A stretch of 21,118 bases of DNA, from positions 1-21,118 of the forward strand of contig DATFBW010000313.1 of NCBI GenBank assembly GCA_035253645.1, written 5' to 3'. The first letter of the stretch is position 1. Each line of letters opens with the position of its first letter. The translations under genes and the position numbers were made by a program. Positions 8,060-14,928 of this stretch are shown here, piece by piece. This stretch comes from DASYRX01 sp035253645 (GTDB lineage Bacteria; Gemmatimonadota; Gemmatimonadetes; Gemmatimonadales; Gemmatimonadaceae). Below the pieces are notes generated by a model that saw only the letters and a list, made by a program, of their open reading frames with translations, made no database searches and had not been told where the DNA came from.

Positions 8060-9103
8060 TCAGGCAGCCTGCCGGAGGGCGAGGCCGATGGGAAGCATCA
8101 GCAGCGGCGCGACTTCATCTGTCGCGACGGAATCGAGCGCACCGTCGCGAACGCGCAGCCTTGCCAGCGGGTTTGCCAGCTGAACCGGAATGCGCAGGCG
8201 CTTGCCTAACGCTTCGGCGAGACCTGGCACGCGGGCGCCGCCGCCGCAGAGGTAAACCGTACGCAGCGGTGAGGCCGAACGCGAAGAAGAGGCGAGGAAT
8301 GCGGCAGCGCGCTCCACGCCGACCGCGATCTCTTCACCGCGGCTCTCGATCACCGCATCGAGGTGGGGCGAGCGATCGAAGCCCTGGAGCAGCTGCTCGG
8401 CTTCATCGGAGCTCACACCACGTTCGCGCTGGAGGTCTTCACGGAAACGGCGTGTTCCGACGGTAATGTCACGCGTGAGGATCGGAACGCCTTGATCGAG
8501 CACATTGATGTTGGTGATATCGTGGCCGATGTTCACCAGACCGACGACGCCGCGCATCGCATCCGGATGATTCATCTCGAACGCGTTATGCAGAGCGAAT
8601 GCATCTACATCGACGATGCTCGGCGCGAGACCGGCATCTGTAAGCATGCGGACTTTGCTTTCAACCAGCTCACGCTTCGCAGCGACCAGCAGGACTTGCA
8701 TCTCCATGCCGTCGCCATCGGGATCGAGGATCTGGAAGTCCAGCTCCACCGATTCCATATCGAAGGGGACGTGTTGCTCGGCTTCCCAGCGCATCAGCTC
8801 GCGCGCTTGTTGTTCCTTCACGCGCTCGATCTGAATCTTCTTGATGATGACGTCGCGGCCGCCGACAGCAGTGACAACTGCTTTCGACTTCACACCCGCT
8901 TCTTCCATCGCGCTGCGGATCGCATCGGTCACGATGCCGGGATCCATCACTTCACCTTCAACGATGGCGTCAGCGAGTAGCGGAGTAATCACGACCTTCG
9001 TGAGCTCCGGGTCGCCACGGCCGTGATCAACGACCGCGATCTTGATAAGACCTGAACCGATGTCCAGGCCAATCGTTGTCTTCTTGCGACCAAGGAGCGA
9101 CAT
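8060..9103 (-). CDS. pilM: Type IV pilus actin-like ATPase PilM
   Basis: A cytoplasmic FtsA/actin-fold protein that binds ATP and the PilN N-terminus, linking the pilus motors to the envelope complex. In 347 residues it shows the phosphate-1 loop GLDIGSG (12-18), phosphate-2 LVNIGHDITNINVL, and the adenosine motif LCGGGARVPGL. RWEAEQHVPFD and the SHS2-like insert are typical of PilM. Length is normal. The ATG at 9103 has no good Shine-Dalgarno; a CCTAACG word lies one base upstream. It starts a pilMNOPQ run after a 188-bp gap, so a promoter is likely there. The C-terminus LRQAA is complete. Confidence 0.97.
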   Translation of the reverse strand: MSLLGRKKTTIGLDIGSGLIKIAVVDHGRGDPELTKVVITPLLADAIVEGEVMDPGIVTDAIRSAMEEAGVKSKAVVTAVGGRDVIIKKIQIERVKEQQARELMRWEAEQHVPFDMESVELDFQILDPDGDGMEMQVLLVAAKRELVESKVRMLTDAGLAPSIVDVDAFALHNAFEMNHPDAMRGVVGLVNIGHDITNINVLDQGVPILTRDITVGTRRFREDLQRERGVSSDEAEQLLQGFDRSPHLDAVIESRGEEIAVGVERAAAFLASSSRSASPLRTVYLCGGGARVPGLAEALGKRLRIPVQLANPLARLRVRDGALDSVATDEVAPLLMLPIGLALRQAA

Positions 9104-9291
9104 ACGTTAGGTGCGTGAGCGGTGGTCGGTTGATCTGTCGGACGGGCGTACCGCTGGTATACGGCGGGTGCCAGACACTTTGACCGCTTGGGCGGTCGAA
9201 TCCGTCAGTACACGACCGGCCCACCAGCGTGGTAACGGCAGCTTGCACGGACGGTTGCGTCTTGCGAGGGGCCGCAGGCTCGCAGTTTGGG
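9104..9291. other. Gap between the minor-pilin genes and pilM
   Basis: This 188-bp non-coding stretch contains a weak hairpin just past the pilX-like stop (arms 9263-9268 and 9279-9284, no T-run), a perfect inverted repeat at 9182-9197, a weak promoter-like pair and a CGTTAGG word (9105-9111) next to the pilM start codon. It probably separates two transcription units. Confidence 0.5.
9156..9197 (-). promoter_or_regulatory. Possible pilM promoter with overlapping inverted repeat
   Basis: Read on the minus strand, a -10-like TATACC (9156-9161) lies 17 bp from a poor -35-like GTCAAA (9179-9184), about 50 bp before the pilM ATG. A perfect 6-bp inverted repeat GACCGC-N4-GCGGTC (9182-9197) overlaps the -35 edge and could be an operator or a small hairpin. 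The hexamers match the consensus weakly (4/6 and 3/6). Confidence 0.25.
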
Positions 9292-10419
9292 TCAGTGAAG
9301 TGCGACCCATCCCCGCTGCGATTCACGCCGCAAATGGGCCGTCCCAGCGAGCGACATTTCGACCGCGCAGGACGAGAACGTGACGACCGTGCTTCCTGTG
9401 ATAACGGAGTGATCGCCAGGCAACGACGTGCGGTCGGCCGCAATGACAGCTCCCCACACACGATTAGAACCGGCCGTCGCCACGAAATCGTCGCGTGCCA
9501 GGATGAGACCGTAGAACTGCGCGCCGTTGCGTAGCTCGACGTCCGACTCGGCCAAGATGACTCCTTGCCCTATCCCGCCATCCATAACGAGCGGTCCTTG
9601 CGCGTGTAGGATCACAAAGTGATTCGCGCAGGCGCTTGCGCGTGTGGGATCACCCCAATTGCCGGCAAACGACGTGTCGCACTGGGTACCCGTTAGGCGC
9701 GGGCCCGGAGTTACAGCAGAAGGCCCCGGAAACCCCCGCGTGGCGTGCGCCGCGAGCGAGGTCCACGTAACAGGGCCGAGCTGGTACAGCGACGTGCTCA
9801 GCGTGGTGTCGAGCAACTTGTGAGGAGAGCCGACGATATGCGTTCCCGCCGGCGCACCGCAGGAGCCATCACACACTCGGCTCGTGTCTCTTGCGGCTAC
9901 CGCCGCTACTCCCGAACCGGTGTTGCAGAGCGCACCCCAAAGAGGGGGTGATGCGTCACCTCCCTCGACTCGCGCCGACCCGGCAACAAGCAGCGAATCC
10001 GCCACGCTCACTGCCGCCGTTAGGTTCGGCTCCGGTACGTTGAGCACGTAGAGCGACCCTACACGCCGTTGTAATTGTGACGGAGCTCCAGGTACCACGC
10101 CTCGCGCATGCGCTGTGATCCAGAAGCTGCCACGCGACAGACGCGTTATCCACGTGGTGCTCACTGTGCTGTCGGCGTAGCGCACGACATGCGGGCCGAA
10201 GGTAGCGCCGAGTGGCATCGTTAGGGTGGATTCGGAGGGCCAGCTTGCGGCCGCCGAGATCACGCCACGCTCCGCGCTCTCGTTCAATCGCAGAGCATGC
10301 TGGGCGTCTCCGGATGCGCGTGTAGTCGTCGCCGTCGTCATGAGCACGCCGGCCGCGAGCACCGAGGCGATGAGCAGCGCAACGAGAACGAGCACCAAGG
10401 CGATACCGCGCCTGTTCAT
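9292..10419 (-). CDS. PilX/GspK-like minor pilin
   Basis: The 375-residue product begins RRG followed by IALVLVLVALLIASVLAAGV, a type IV pilin-like leader (cleavage after Gly5) and hydrophobic helix. The residue at mature position +5 is Leu, not the usual Glu, as in GspK/PilX-type tip subunits (family knowledge). The body is Ser/Thr/Ala-rich with several Cys residues (around LCNTGSG, VCDGSCGAP, TQCDTS, ACANH and SSCAVE) that could form disulfides. Its start overlaps the stop of the pilW-like gene (ATGA), so it belongs to the minor-pilin operon. It is larger than typical PilX (about 170-200), closer to GspK in length. Probable role: pilus-tip priming or adhesion. The exact subclass is uncertain. 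It has three CGTTAGG words. Confidence 0.8.
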   Translation of the reverse strand: MNRRGIALVLVLVALLIASVLAAGVLMTTATTTRASGDAQHALRLNESAERGVISAAASWPSESTLTMPLGATFGPHVVRYADSTVSTTWITRLSRGSFWITAHARGVVPGAPSQLQRRVGSLYVLNVPEPNLTAAVSVADSLLVAGSARVEGGDASPPLWGALCNTGSGVAAVAARDTSRVCDGSCGAPAGTHIVGSPHKLLDTTLSTSLYQLGPVTWTSLAAHATRGFPGPSAVTPGPRLTGTQCDTSFAGNWGDPTRASACANHFVILHAQGPLVMDGGIGQGVILAESDVELRNGAQFYGLILARDDFVATAGSNRVWGAVIAADRTSLPGDHSVITGSTVVTFSSCAVEMSLAGTAHLRRESQRGWVALH

Positions 10420-11348
10420 CGGTTACGGAGCGCGATGTGGGCGGTGAGGGATTCGGCGCGAAGACCGCGACGCATCCCCACGATGCGGATTTGCGACGCC
10501 GTGCGAGAACGCACGTCCATGCGCAGGAGCACTCCACCGGCCGTCGTTCCGGGAGGCAGCGCGACTCCGAGCGAATCGGCCAGGGCGAACTGAATGCCCG
10601 GGTTCGTGGCGCCGTAGTAAGGACCACTGACTGGCTGTATGGGAGACCAGCGGCCGAGCGACCCGTCGAAGTCGCTGTAGCCGAGATGTTCTCTGCCTGA
10701 CGCGGAATAGAGCTCCACCCGGGCTCGGCGCGTGAACCTGACTAACGCGCCGGTGGGGACAGAAATAGGCGTGGCACCTAACCACGCACCGAGTGCGAGA
10801 GTGTGCGCGACGTGTACGCCATCCGCGACGGGATGTAGGAGCGCGGAACCCGCACACGCGTTAGGCGCCAGGCCCAGACCATTTACGGCCGCCGTATACC
10901 AACGGTCGTCACGCGTGCCTGTCGCGAGGCCCGGATCGAAGATGTGCGCCAAGTCTCCTGGACTGGGCCTATGCGCCCATGCCGCGAGCCGCTGCCCTGC
11001 GGCGATCGTATCAGGAGCCAATACAAGCTGCGTTGCGGGCGATGCGCGGCACACGACCGCGGTCGCTATGGGATAGCCAAGCTCCACTATCGTGTCACTT
11101 ACGGCATGAACATCCGCGCCCGGCACCGACGCGCCGCGTACGATTGCGGGGAGTATTTGATGCGCGTGGCGCACTTGGGCGCGCGCCTCACCGATTGCGG
11201 CGGTACCGGAAACCAGGCGCTCGTGACCGATGAACGCCGCGCTCAGCAACGCGAAGAAGATGCCGCTGATCACGAGCGTAGTGAGCAGCTCTGGCAGCGT
11301 GCGGCCGCGCCCTCGCGTGGCCCCGTTAGGCACTAGGGCTCGAGGCAT
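10416..11348 (-). CDS. PilW-like minor pilin
   Basis: I place the start at the ATG at 11348, giving 310 residues. A longer frame from 11453 would add 35 arginine-rich residues lying wholly inside the upstream gene. From this start a prepilin leader ends at Gly15 and the mature N-terminus is RTLPELLTTLVISGIFF, with Glu at +5 (residue 20) and a hydrophobic helix, as needed for pilus assembly. The rest is a soluble domain with no recognised fold. The start overlaps the end of the pilV-like gene by 16 bp and the stop overlaps the pilX-like start (ATGA), so translation is coupled. No Shine-Dalgarno is evident. Naming it pilW rests on size, order between the pilV- and pilX-like genes, and the pilin N-terminus. 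Confidence 0.8.
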   Translation of the reverse strand: MPRALVPNGATRGRGRTLPELLTTLVISGIFFALLSAAFIGHERLVSGTAAIGEARAQVRHAHQILPAIVRGASVPGADVHAVSDTIVELGYPIATAVVCRASPATQLVLAPDTIAAGQRLAAWAHRPSPGDLAHIFDPGLATGTRDDRWYTAAVNGLGLAPNACAGSALLHPVADGVHVAHTLALGAWLGATPISVPTGALVRFTRRARVELYSASGREHLGYSDFDGSLGRWSPIQPVSGPYYGATNPGIQFALADSLGVALPPGTTAGGVLLRMDVRSRTASQIRIVGMRRGLRAESLTAHIALRNR

Positions 11349-11692
11349 TGGAGCAACGACGTTATTGCGGATGTGCGGGACGCCGCGCGTCGCTGTGGGA
11401 CGGTGACCGTCAGGTCGACCCGCGCGACGTCCCTTCCGTCGGTGATGGCCCACGCAGTCGCAAGGATACCATTGGTGCCGCCGCCGCTCGCGAGGCGTGC
11501 ACAGGCGGTTGAGCGAAGCGAATCAAGAACACTCTGGGAGGAGAGCGCTGCGCGGAGCCGCAGATCGCTCTCATAAAGCCGCGCGAGAATGACCTGGCCA
11601 CTTGCGACGATGCCGAGGAGAACCGCGGCGAAGAGCACGAGTGCCACGAGCACTTCGAGCAGAGTAAAGCCAGGTCTTGGATGACGGCGCAT
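11333..11692 (-). CDS. PilV/GspI-like minor pilin
   Basis: A 119-residue protein with a classic prepilin signal: basic leader MRRHPRPG, then FTLLEVLVALVLFAAVLLGIV with Glu13 at mature position +5. A prepilin peptidase (not in the window) would cut after Gly8 and methylate Phe9. The C-terminal domain is short. It heads the pilV-pilW-pilX-like operon and sits divergent to the phosphoribosyltransferase gene across 131 bp. AGGGTG a few bases before the ATG may serve as ribosome binding site. It has no CGTTAGG word, one of few genes here without one. Confidence 0.87.
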   Translation of the reverse strand: MRRHPRPGFTLLEVLVALVLFAAVLLGIVASGQVILARLYESDLRLRAALSSQSVLDSLRSTACARLASGGGTNGILATAWAITDGRDVARVDLTVTVPQRRAASRTSAITSLLQCLEP

Positions 11693-11823
11693 GGGCGCAC
11701 CCTAGCGCGCCACCGCGGCTCCAGCGTGATCCTTCCAGCGCTCGAGTTCCTGTAATCGCGCCGATCTCATCGTTACGAGGTGGTATGTCCGATGCGTGCA
11801 GGCGGATTTAGCAGGAGTGAGTC
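11693..11823. promoter_or_regulatory. Divergent intergenic region, minor-pilin operon / phosphoribosyltransferase
   Basis: 131 bp between two divergently transcribed units must hold both promoters, but no convincing -35/-10 pair stands out. AGGAG at about 11812-11816 is the ribosome binding site of the plus-strand gene. Confidence 0.45.
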
Positions 11824-12504
11824 ATGCTTTTCGTCGACAGGCACGATGCTGGACGGCGGTTAGCGGAGGTCGTTGCCGCCAGATTCGAAGGGATCAACGG
11901 GCTCCACGCGATTGTTCTTGGATTGCCGAGGGGTGGTGTGCCGGTGGCGTATGAGGTCGCCAAGATGTTGCGCGCGCCGCTCGATGTCTTTGTCGTGCGC
12001 AAGATCGGGCTCCCATGGCAACCGGAGTTGGCGATTGGGGCGATCGCATCAGGTGGCGTTCGCGTGCTCGATTACGCGGCGACGCACAGCCATGGAGTTA
12101 CAGCGGGTGAGCTCGAAGAGGCAATCGAGCGTGAAGAGCGCGAGCTCGAGAGACGTGAACGCCGCTTCCGTGGCAATGAGCCGCCCATCGAGGTCGTGGG
12201 AAAGACCGTCTTCCTCGTCGACGACGGTCTTGCGACTGGGGCATCGATGCTGGCCGCAGTCCGCGCTTTACGTACACGCAATCCCTATCGGATCGTCGTG
12301 GCTGTTCCGGTCGCGGCCCCTGAGGCGTGTTCGGATTTGCAGCGCGAAGCGGATTTCATGATTTGTGGGGAGATGCCGGAGCCGTTTCACGCGGTGGGCG
12401 TCTGGTACCACGATTTCAATCAGACCACGGACGAGGAAGTCCAGGCATTGTTGGCGGCATCGCGGGTGGAATTTCCGAACGCGTCCGTCGGATCGGGCGC
12501 CTAA
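11824..12504 (+). CDS. Phosphoribosyltransferase-family protein (COG1926 type)
   Basis: The 226-residue protein has the type I phosphoribosyltransferase fold: GLPRGGVPVAYEVA near residues 33-46, and the PRPP-binding loop VFLVDDGLATGAS at 129-141. A charged helix (about 96-117) lies between them. It would bind 5-phosphoribosyl-1-pyrophosphate; the acceptor is unknown for this family, which is not classical purine salvage. AGGAG seven bases upstream supports the ATG. The next gene, a small hydrolase, begins 13 bp after the stop; this pairing (sometimes a fusion) is a known recurrent arrangement, often linked to stress loci. The TAA stop lies inside a GCCTAACG word (12499-12506). It is on the opposite strand to everything around it. 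Confidence 0.9.
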   Translation: MLFVDRHDAGRRLAEVVAARFEGINGLHAIVLGLPRGGVPVAYEVAKMLRAPLDVFVVRKIGLPWQPELAIGAIASGGVRVLDYAATHSHGVTAGELEEAIEREERELERRERRFRGNEPPIEVVGKTVFLVDDGLATGASMLAAVRALRTRNPYRIVVAVPVAAPEACSDLQREADFMICGEMPEPFHAVGVWYHDFNQTTDEEVQALLAASRVEFPNASVGSGA

Positions 12505-12517
12505 CGAGGAGGGTCGT

Positions 12518-13180
12518 ATGCCGCTCACCACTACCGAATTCCCCGTTCTCGTTCCGGCGGGCAACGTCGAGATCACGGGCGATCTGACAGTCCCCACGCA
12601 CAGGCACATACATGGTCTCGTGATCTTTGCGCACGGGAGTGGCAGCGGGCGATTCAGTCCGCGAAACAAGTTCGTCGCGGAGGTGCTCAATGAGGGCGGT
12701 TTCGCGACACTGCTTCTCGACCTCCTGACGCAGGAAGAAGAGCTCATCGATCAGCGCACGGGACAAATCCGGTTCGATATCGCGCTGTTGGCGCGACGGG
12801 TCGAATATGCAATCGACTGGGCGCATAACGATCCGCGGATGCGGGGCGTGCCCATCGGTCTCTTCGGAGCGAGCACCGGCGCGGCGGCGGCGTTGATTGC
12901 GGCAGCGCATCGGCATGAGGTACGGGCAGTCGTCTCGCGAGGTGGCCGGCCGGATCTCGGAGGTGAGACGTTAGGCGTCGTGCGGGTCCCGACGTTGCTT
13001 ATCGTGGGCGGCGACGACGAGGTCGTGATCGACCTGAATCGTCAAGCGATGGCACGGATGAATACGGCGGTGCACCTGGAGATCATTCCGGGCGCGTCGC
13101 ACTTGTTCGAGGAGGGGGACACGCTTGCCCAGGCGGCTCAGCAAGCGCGCGCGTGGTTCGACGAGTACCTGCGCAATTAG
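12518..13180 (+). CDS. Alpha/beta hydrolase (dienelactone-hydrolase-like)
   Basis: A 220-residue cytoplasmic hydrolase with no signal peptide. Visible features: oxyanion-type HGSGSGR (39-45), nucleophile elbow GASTG with Ser119, acid in GGDDEVV (Asp166 or Asp167) and His195 in PGASHLF, which together make a full catalytic triad. The substrate is unknown. The ATG at 12518 follows GAGGAGGG at proper spacing; a longer frame starting 51 codons earlier lies inside the preceding gene and is unlikely. It is translated with the phosphoribosyltransferase as a two-gene unit. It ends about 100 bp from the convergent pilA gene. One CGTTAGGC word (12969) is read as E-T-L-G-V with a TTA codon. Confidence 0.92.
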   Translation: MPLTTTEFPVLVPAGNVEITGDLTVPTHRHIHGLVIFAHGSGSGRFSPRNKFVAEVLNEGGFATLLLDLLTQEEELIDQRTGQIRFDIALLARRVEYAIDWAHNDPRMRGVPIGLFGASTGAAAALIAAAHRHEVRAVVSRGGRPDLGGETLGVVRVPTLLIVGGDDEVVIDLNRQAMARMNTAVHLEIIPGASHLFEEGDTLAQAAQQARAWFDEYLRN

Positions 13181-13228
13181 CGATCAGCTTTCGCCGCGGA
13201 AAAGCGCCGAGACGGTGTGATAAAAAGA

Positions 13229-13260
13229 AATCGGGGGTGACCTTGCGGCCACCCCCGATT
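13229..13260 (-). terminator. Rho-independent terminator of pilA
   Basis: Arms 13229-13239 and 13250-13260 form an 11-bp stem (aatcgggggtg / cacccccgatt) with a 10-nt loop. Read on the minus strand the stem is followed by TTCTTTTTA, a good U-run, so it ends pilA about 20 bp past the stop codon. On the plus strand no T-run follows, so it is less likely to stop the convergent hydrolase transcript. A CGTTAGGC word (13267) lies between the pilA stop and the stem. Confidence 0.85.
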
Positions 13261-13279
13261 GTATAGCGTTAGGCGAAGA

Positions 13280-13687
13280 CTACTGGCACTTCGGCTCGCC
13301 TTCGACCTGGGCCGGCGCAACTGGCGCGACACCAACGAAGATCGCGCAGGTGCGGGTCGTCGCGGTGTGGCTGGCCGTCGTGCTCCAGCCTGCACCACCT
13401 GACGCCGTGGCGTTAACCGTCACGCCAGTGGAAGGAACGAAACCAGACAGCGAGACCGTCGCGCCACCGATGTTCGACGCGGGGCCGGACGTATAGACCT
13501 GGTTATCGGCGAAGTACGACTCCTGTGTCGTCGCCATGTTGCGAAGGTCGGACTTCATCGAAGCGAGATACGCCTTCTCCTTCGTGTTGGCGAACTTCGG
13601 GATCGCGATCGCGGCCAAGATGCCGATGATCACGACGACGATCAGAAGTTCGATCAGCGTGAAGCCCTTGCGATTACGGTTCTGCAT
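13280..13687 (-). CDS. pilA: Major type IV pilin PilA
   Basis: The 135-residue prepilin has an 8-residue basic leader (MQNRNRKG) and the near-invariant mature start FTLIELLIVVVIIGILAAIAIP, with Glu13 at mature position +5. The C-terminal half is Ser/Thr/Gly-rich with two cysteines (114 and 134) that would bound a disulfide loop, as in typical type IVa pilins. The many Ser/Thr residues (TSGPASN, TTASHTATT) are possible O-glycosylation targets. I chose the ATG at 13687, preceded by GGAG eight bases upstream; a longer frame from 13939 adds 84 residues without pilin features. A strong terminator follows. Upstream lies a 434-bp non-coding leader and the end of a glycosyltransferase operon on the same strand. 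Confidence 0.96.
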   Translation of the reverse strand: MQNRNRKGFTLIELLIVVVIIGILAAIAIPKFANTKEKAYLASMKSDLRNMATTQESYFADNQVYTSGPASNIGGATVSLSGFVPSTGVTVNATASGGAGWSTTASHTATTRTCAIFVGVAPVAPAQVEGEPKCQ

Positions 13688-14121
13688 GGTGCGGTCTCCG
13701 GGGTAGGTGCCGTGAAGGTGAACTAAACTCGAGGCGAGTCGTGTCGCGGCTGTTGAAGGCAACGTGCGGACCAGCGGCACAGGCATTCGGCATCGCGTTG
13801 ACGTAGCGACACTTACGGATGCTGTTGCGCGGTCGGCAGGGGGCGAGCACGCGAGTGTTTTGCGCCCTCCATTGCAACCTGCCTGTATGCCAAGCGGCAT
13901 CCGAGCCTGTGGCTGGACACGAGCGCCGTTGCCAGACATGCCTAACCGGTCGTTCGAGTCTATCCCGTGGACGACTCTTGCAACTCCGCGTCACTCATGT
14001 GCTTTGCCCAACCTGTAACAGTTGTGGCACTGGTGACTACGGTCACGCCTGACGAGTCGCGTGCCCCACACGAGAAAGTAGGCGCTCAATCACACAAAGC
14101 GCGTACCGAACCAACGCCTGG
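13688..14121 (-). promoter_or_regulatory. Long non-coding leader/promoter region of pilA
   Basis: 434 bp without a credible gene on either strand. Pilin genes commonly have a sigma-54 or sigma-70 promoter here, but no correctly spaced TGGCAC/TTGC pair was found on the minus strand. A weak TTGCAA and TAGACT pair (minus strand, about 13961-13987) has a 15-bp spacer, which is short. A small hairpin GTGAC-TACG-GTCAC sits at 14033-14046. The ends of the region carry an inverted pair of motif variants, GCCTAACC at 13940 and GGTTAGGC at 14120. The long leader could hold an RNA-level control element. Confidence 0.45.
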
Positions 14122-14928
14122 TTAGGCCTTTTTCCGCACGCCGTCGGGTGGAAACAGATTGAAGCGCATGATGTGCCAGAACGCCGCCACACCATCCTTC
14201 CAACCAATCTTCTTCCCCTCGGCATACGTACGCCCGGCATACGATATGGGCACCTCATACACGCGGGCCCCCACCTGCGCCAAACGCGCGGTGATCTCCG
14301 GCTCGAAACCGAAACGATCCGCCGTGAGGACGAGACTGCGCGCGATCTCGCCGCGCACCGCCTTGTAGCACGTCTCCATGTCGGTGAGGTTCAGGTTCGT
14401 GAACATGTTGCTCACCGTCGTTAGGACCGAGTTGCCCACGGAGTGCCAGTAGTACAGCACGCGATGCGGTCCGCCGAGGAAACGTGAGCCGAACACTGCG
14501 TCCGCCTGCCCTTCGATGATCGGCTCCAGCAGTGTGGGCCAGTCCGCGGGATCGTATTCGAGATCTGCGTCCTGCACGATGACGACGTTGCCGGTGCTAT
14601 TGGCGAGCGCCGTGCGGATCGCCGCACCCTTGCCCTGGTTGTACGGCTGGTGGATGACCTTGTCGACGCGACCTTCGGCAAGAAGGCGATCGAGGATCTG
14701 CGCCGAACGATCGGTGGAAAAATCGTTGACGCAGATGATCTCTTTGACAACGGGAACCGAATGCACCTGTGAGACGATGAGCTCGATCGTGCGCTCTTCG
14801 TTATACACAGGGATCAACACCGAGAGCACGACGGAATCCCTGTCAAGCGGTGTGCGTCCGCGCAAGCGCGGGATCGCAGGTTCATCCAGCGTAGGCAAGC
14901 TGGCCGGCGTTAGGCGGTGCGTCGTCAT
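14122..14928 (-). CDS. Family 2 glycosyltransferase, DPM synthase-like
   Basis: The 268-residue enzyme has a 30-residue tail then a GT-A catalytic domain: VLIPVYNEE (37-45), VNDFSTD (67-73), the metal-binding D-A-D at 120-122 in VQDADLEYDP, GSRFLGG (147-153), GFEPEI (207-212) and RTYAEGKKIGWKDG (233-246). These match polyprenyl-phosphate mannose/glucose synthases (DPM-like). Unlike many relatives it has no C-terminal membrane spans. It would make a lipid-linked sugar on the cytoplasmic face, the donor used by GT-C enzymes, and four such membrane transferases are encoded just upstream in the same operon. Its start overlaps the preceding stop (ATGA). The specific sugar cannot be read from the sequence. 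Confidence 0.93.
   Translation of the reverse strand: MTTHRLTPASLPTLDEPAIPRLRGRTPLDRDSVVLSVLIPVYNEERTIELIVSQVHSVPVVKEIICVNDFSTDRSAQILDRLLAEGRVDKVIHQPYNQGKGAAIRTALANSTGNVVIVQDADLEYDPADWPTLLEPIIEGQADAVFGSRFLGGPHRVLYYWHSVGNSVLTTVSNMFTNLNLTDMETCYKAVRGEIARSLVLTADRFGFEPEITARLAQVGARVYEVPISYAGRTYAEGKKIGWKDGVAAFWHIMRFNLFPPDGVRKKA

Noticed and set aside
10416..11453. Longer start for the pilW-like gene.
   Set aside because: The extra 35 residues overlap the pilV-like gene and would bury the prepilin leader.
12365..13180. Longer start for the hydrolase.
   Set aside because: It lies in the preceding gene, while the ATG at 12518 has a strong GAGGAGGG.
13874..13893. Possible sigma-54 promoter upstream of pilA (TGGCA and TTGC on the minus strand).
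   Set aside because: The GG and GC elements are 16 bases apart instead of 12.
13280..13939. Longer start for pilA.
   Set aside because: The extra 84 residues precede a perfect prepilin leader with its own ribosome binding site.
14033..14046. Terminator for the glycosylation operon.
   Set aside because: The stem is only five base pairs and no T-run follows on the minus strand.
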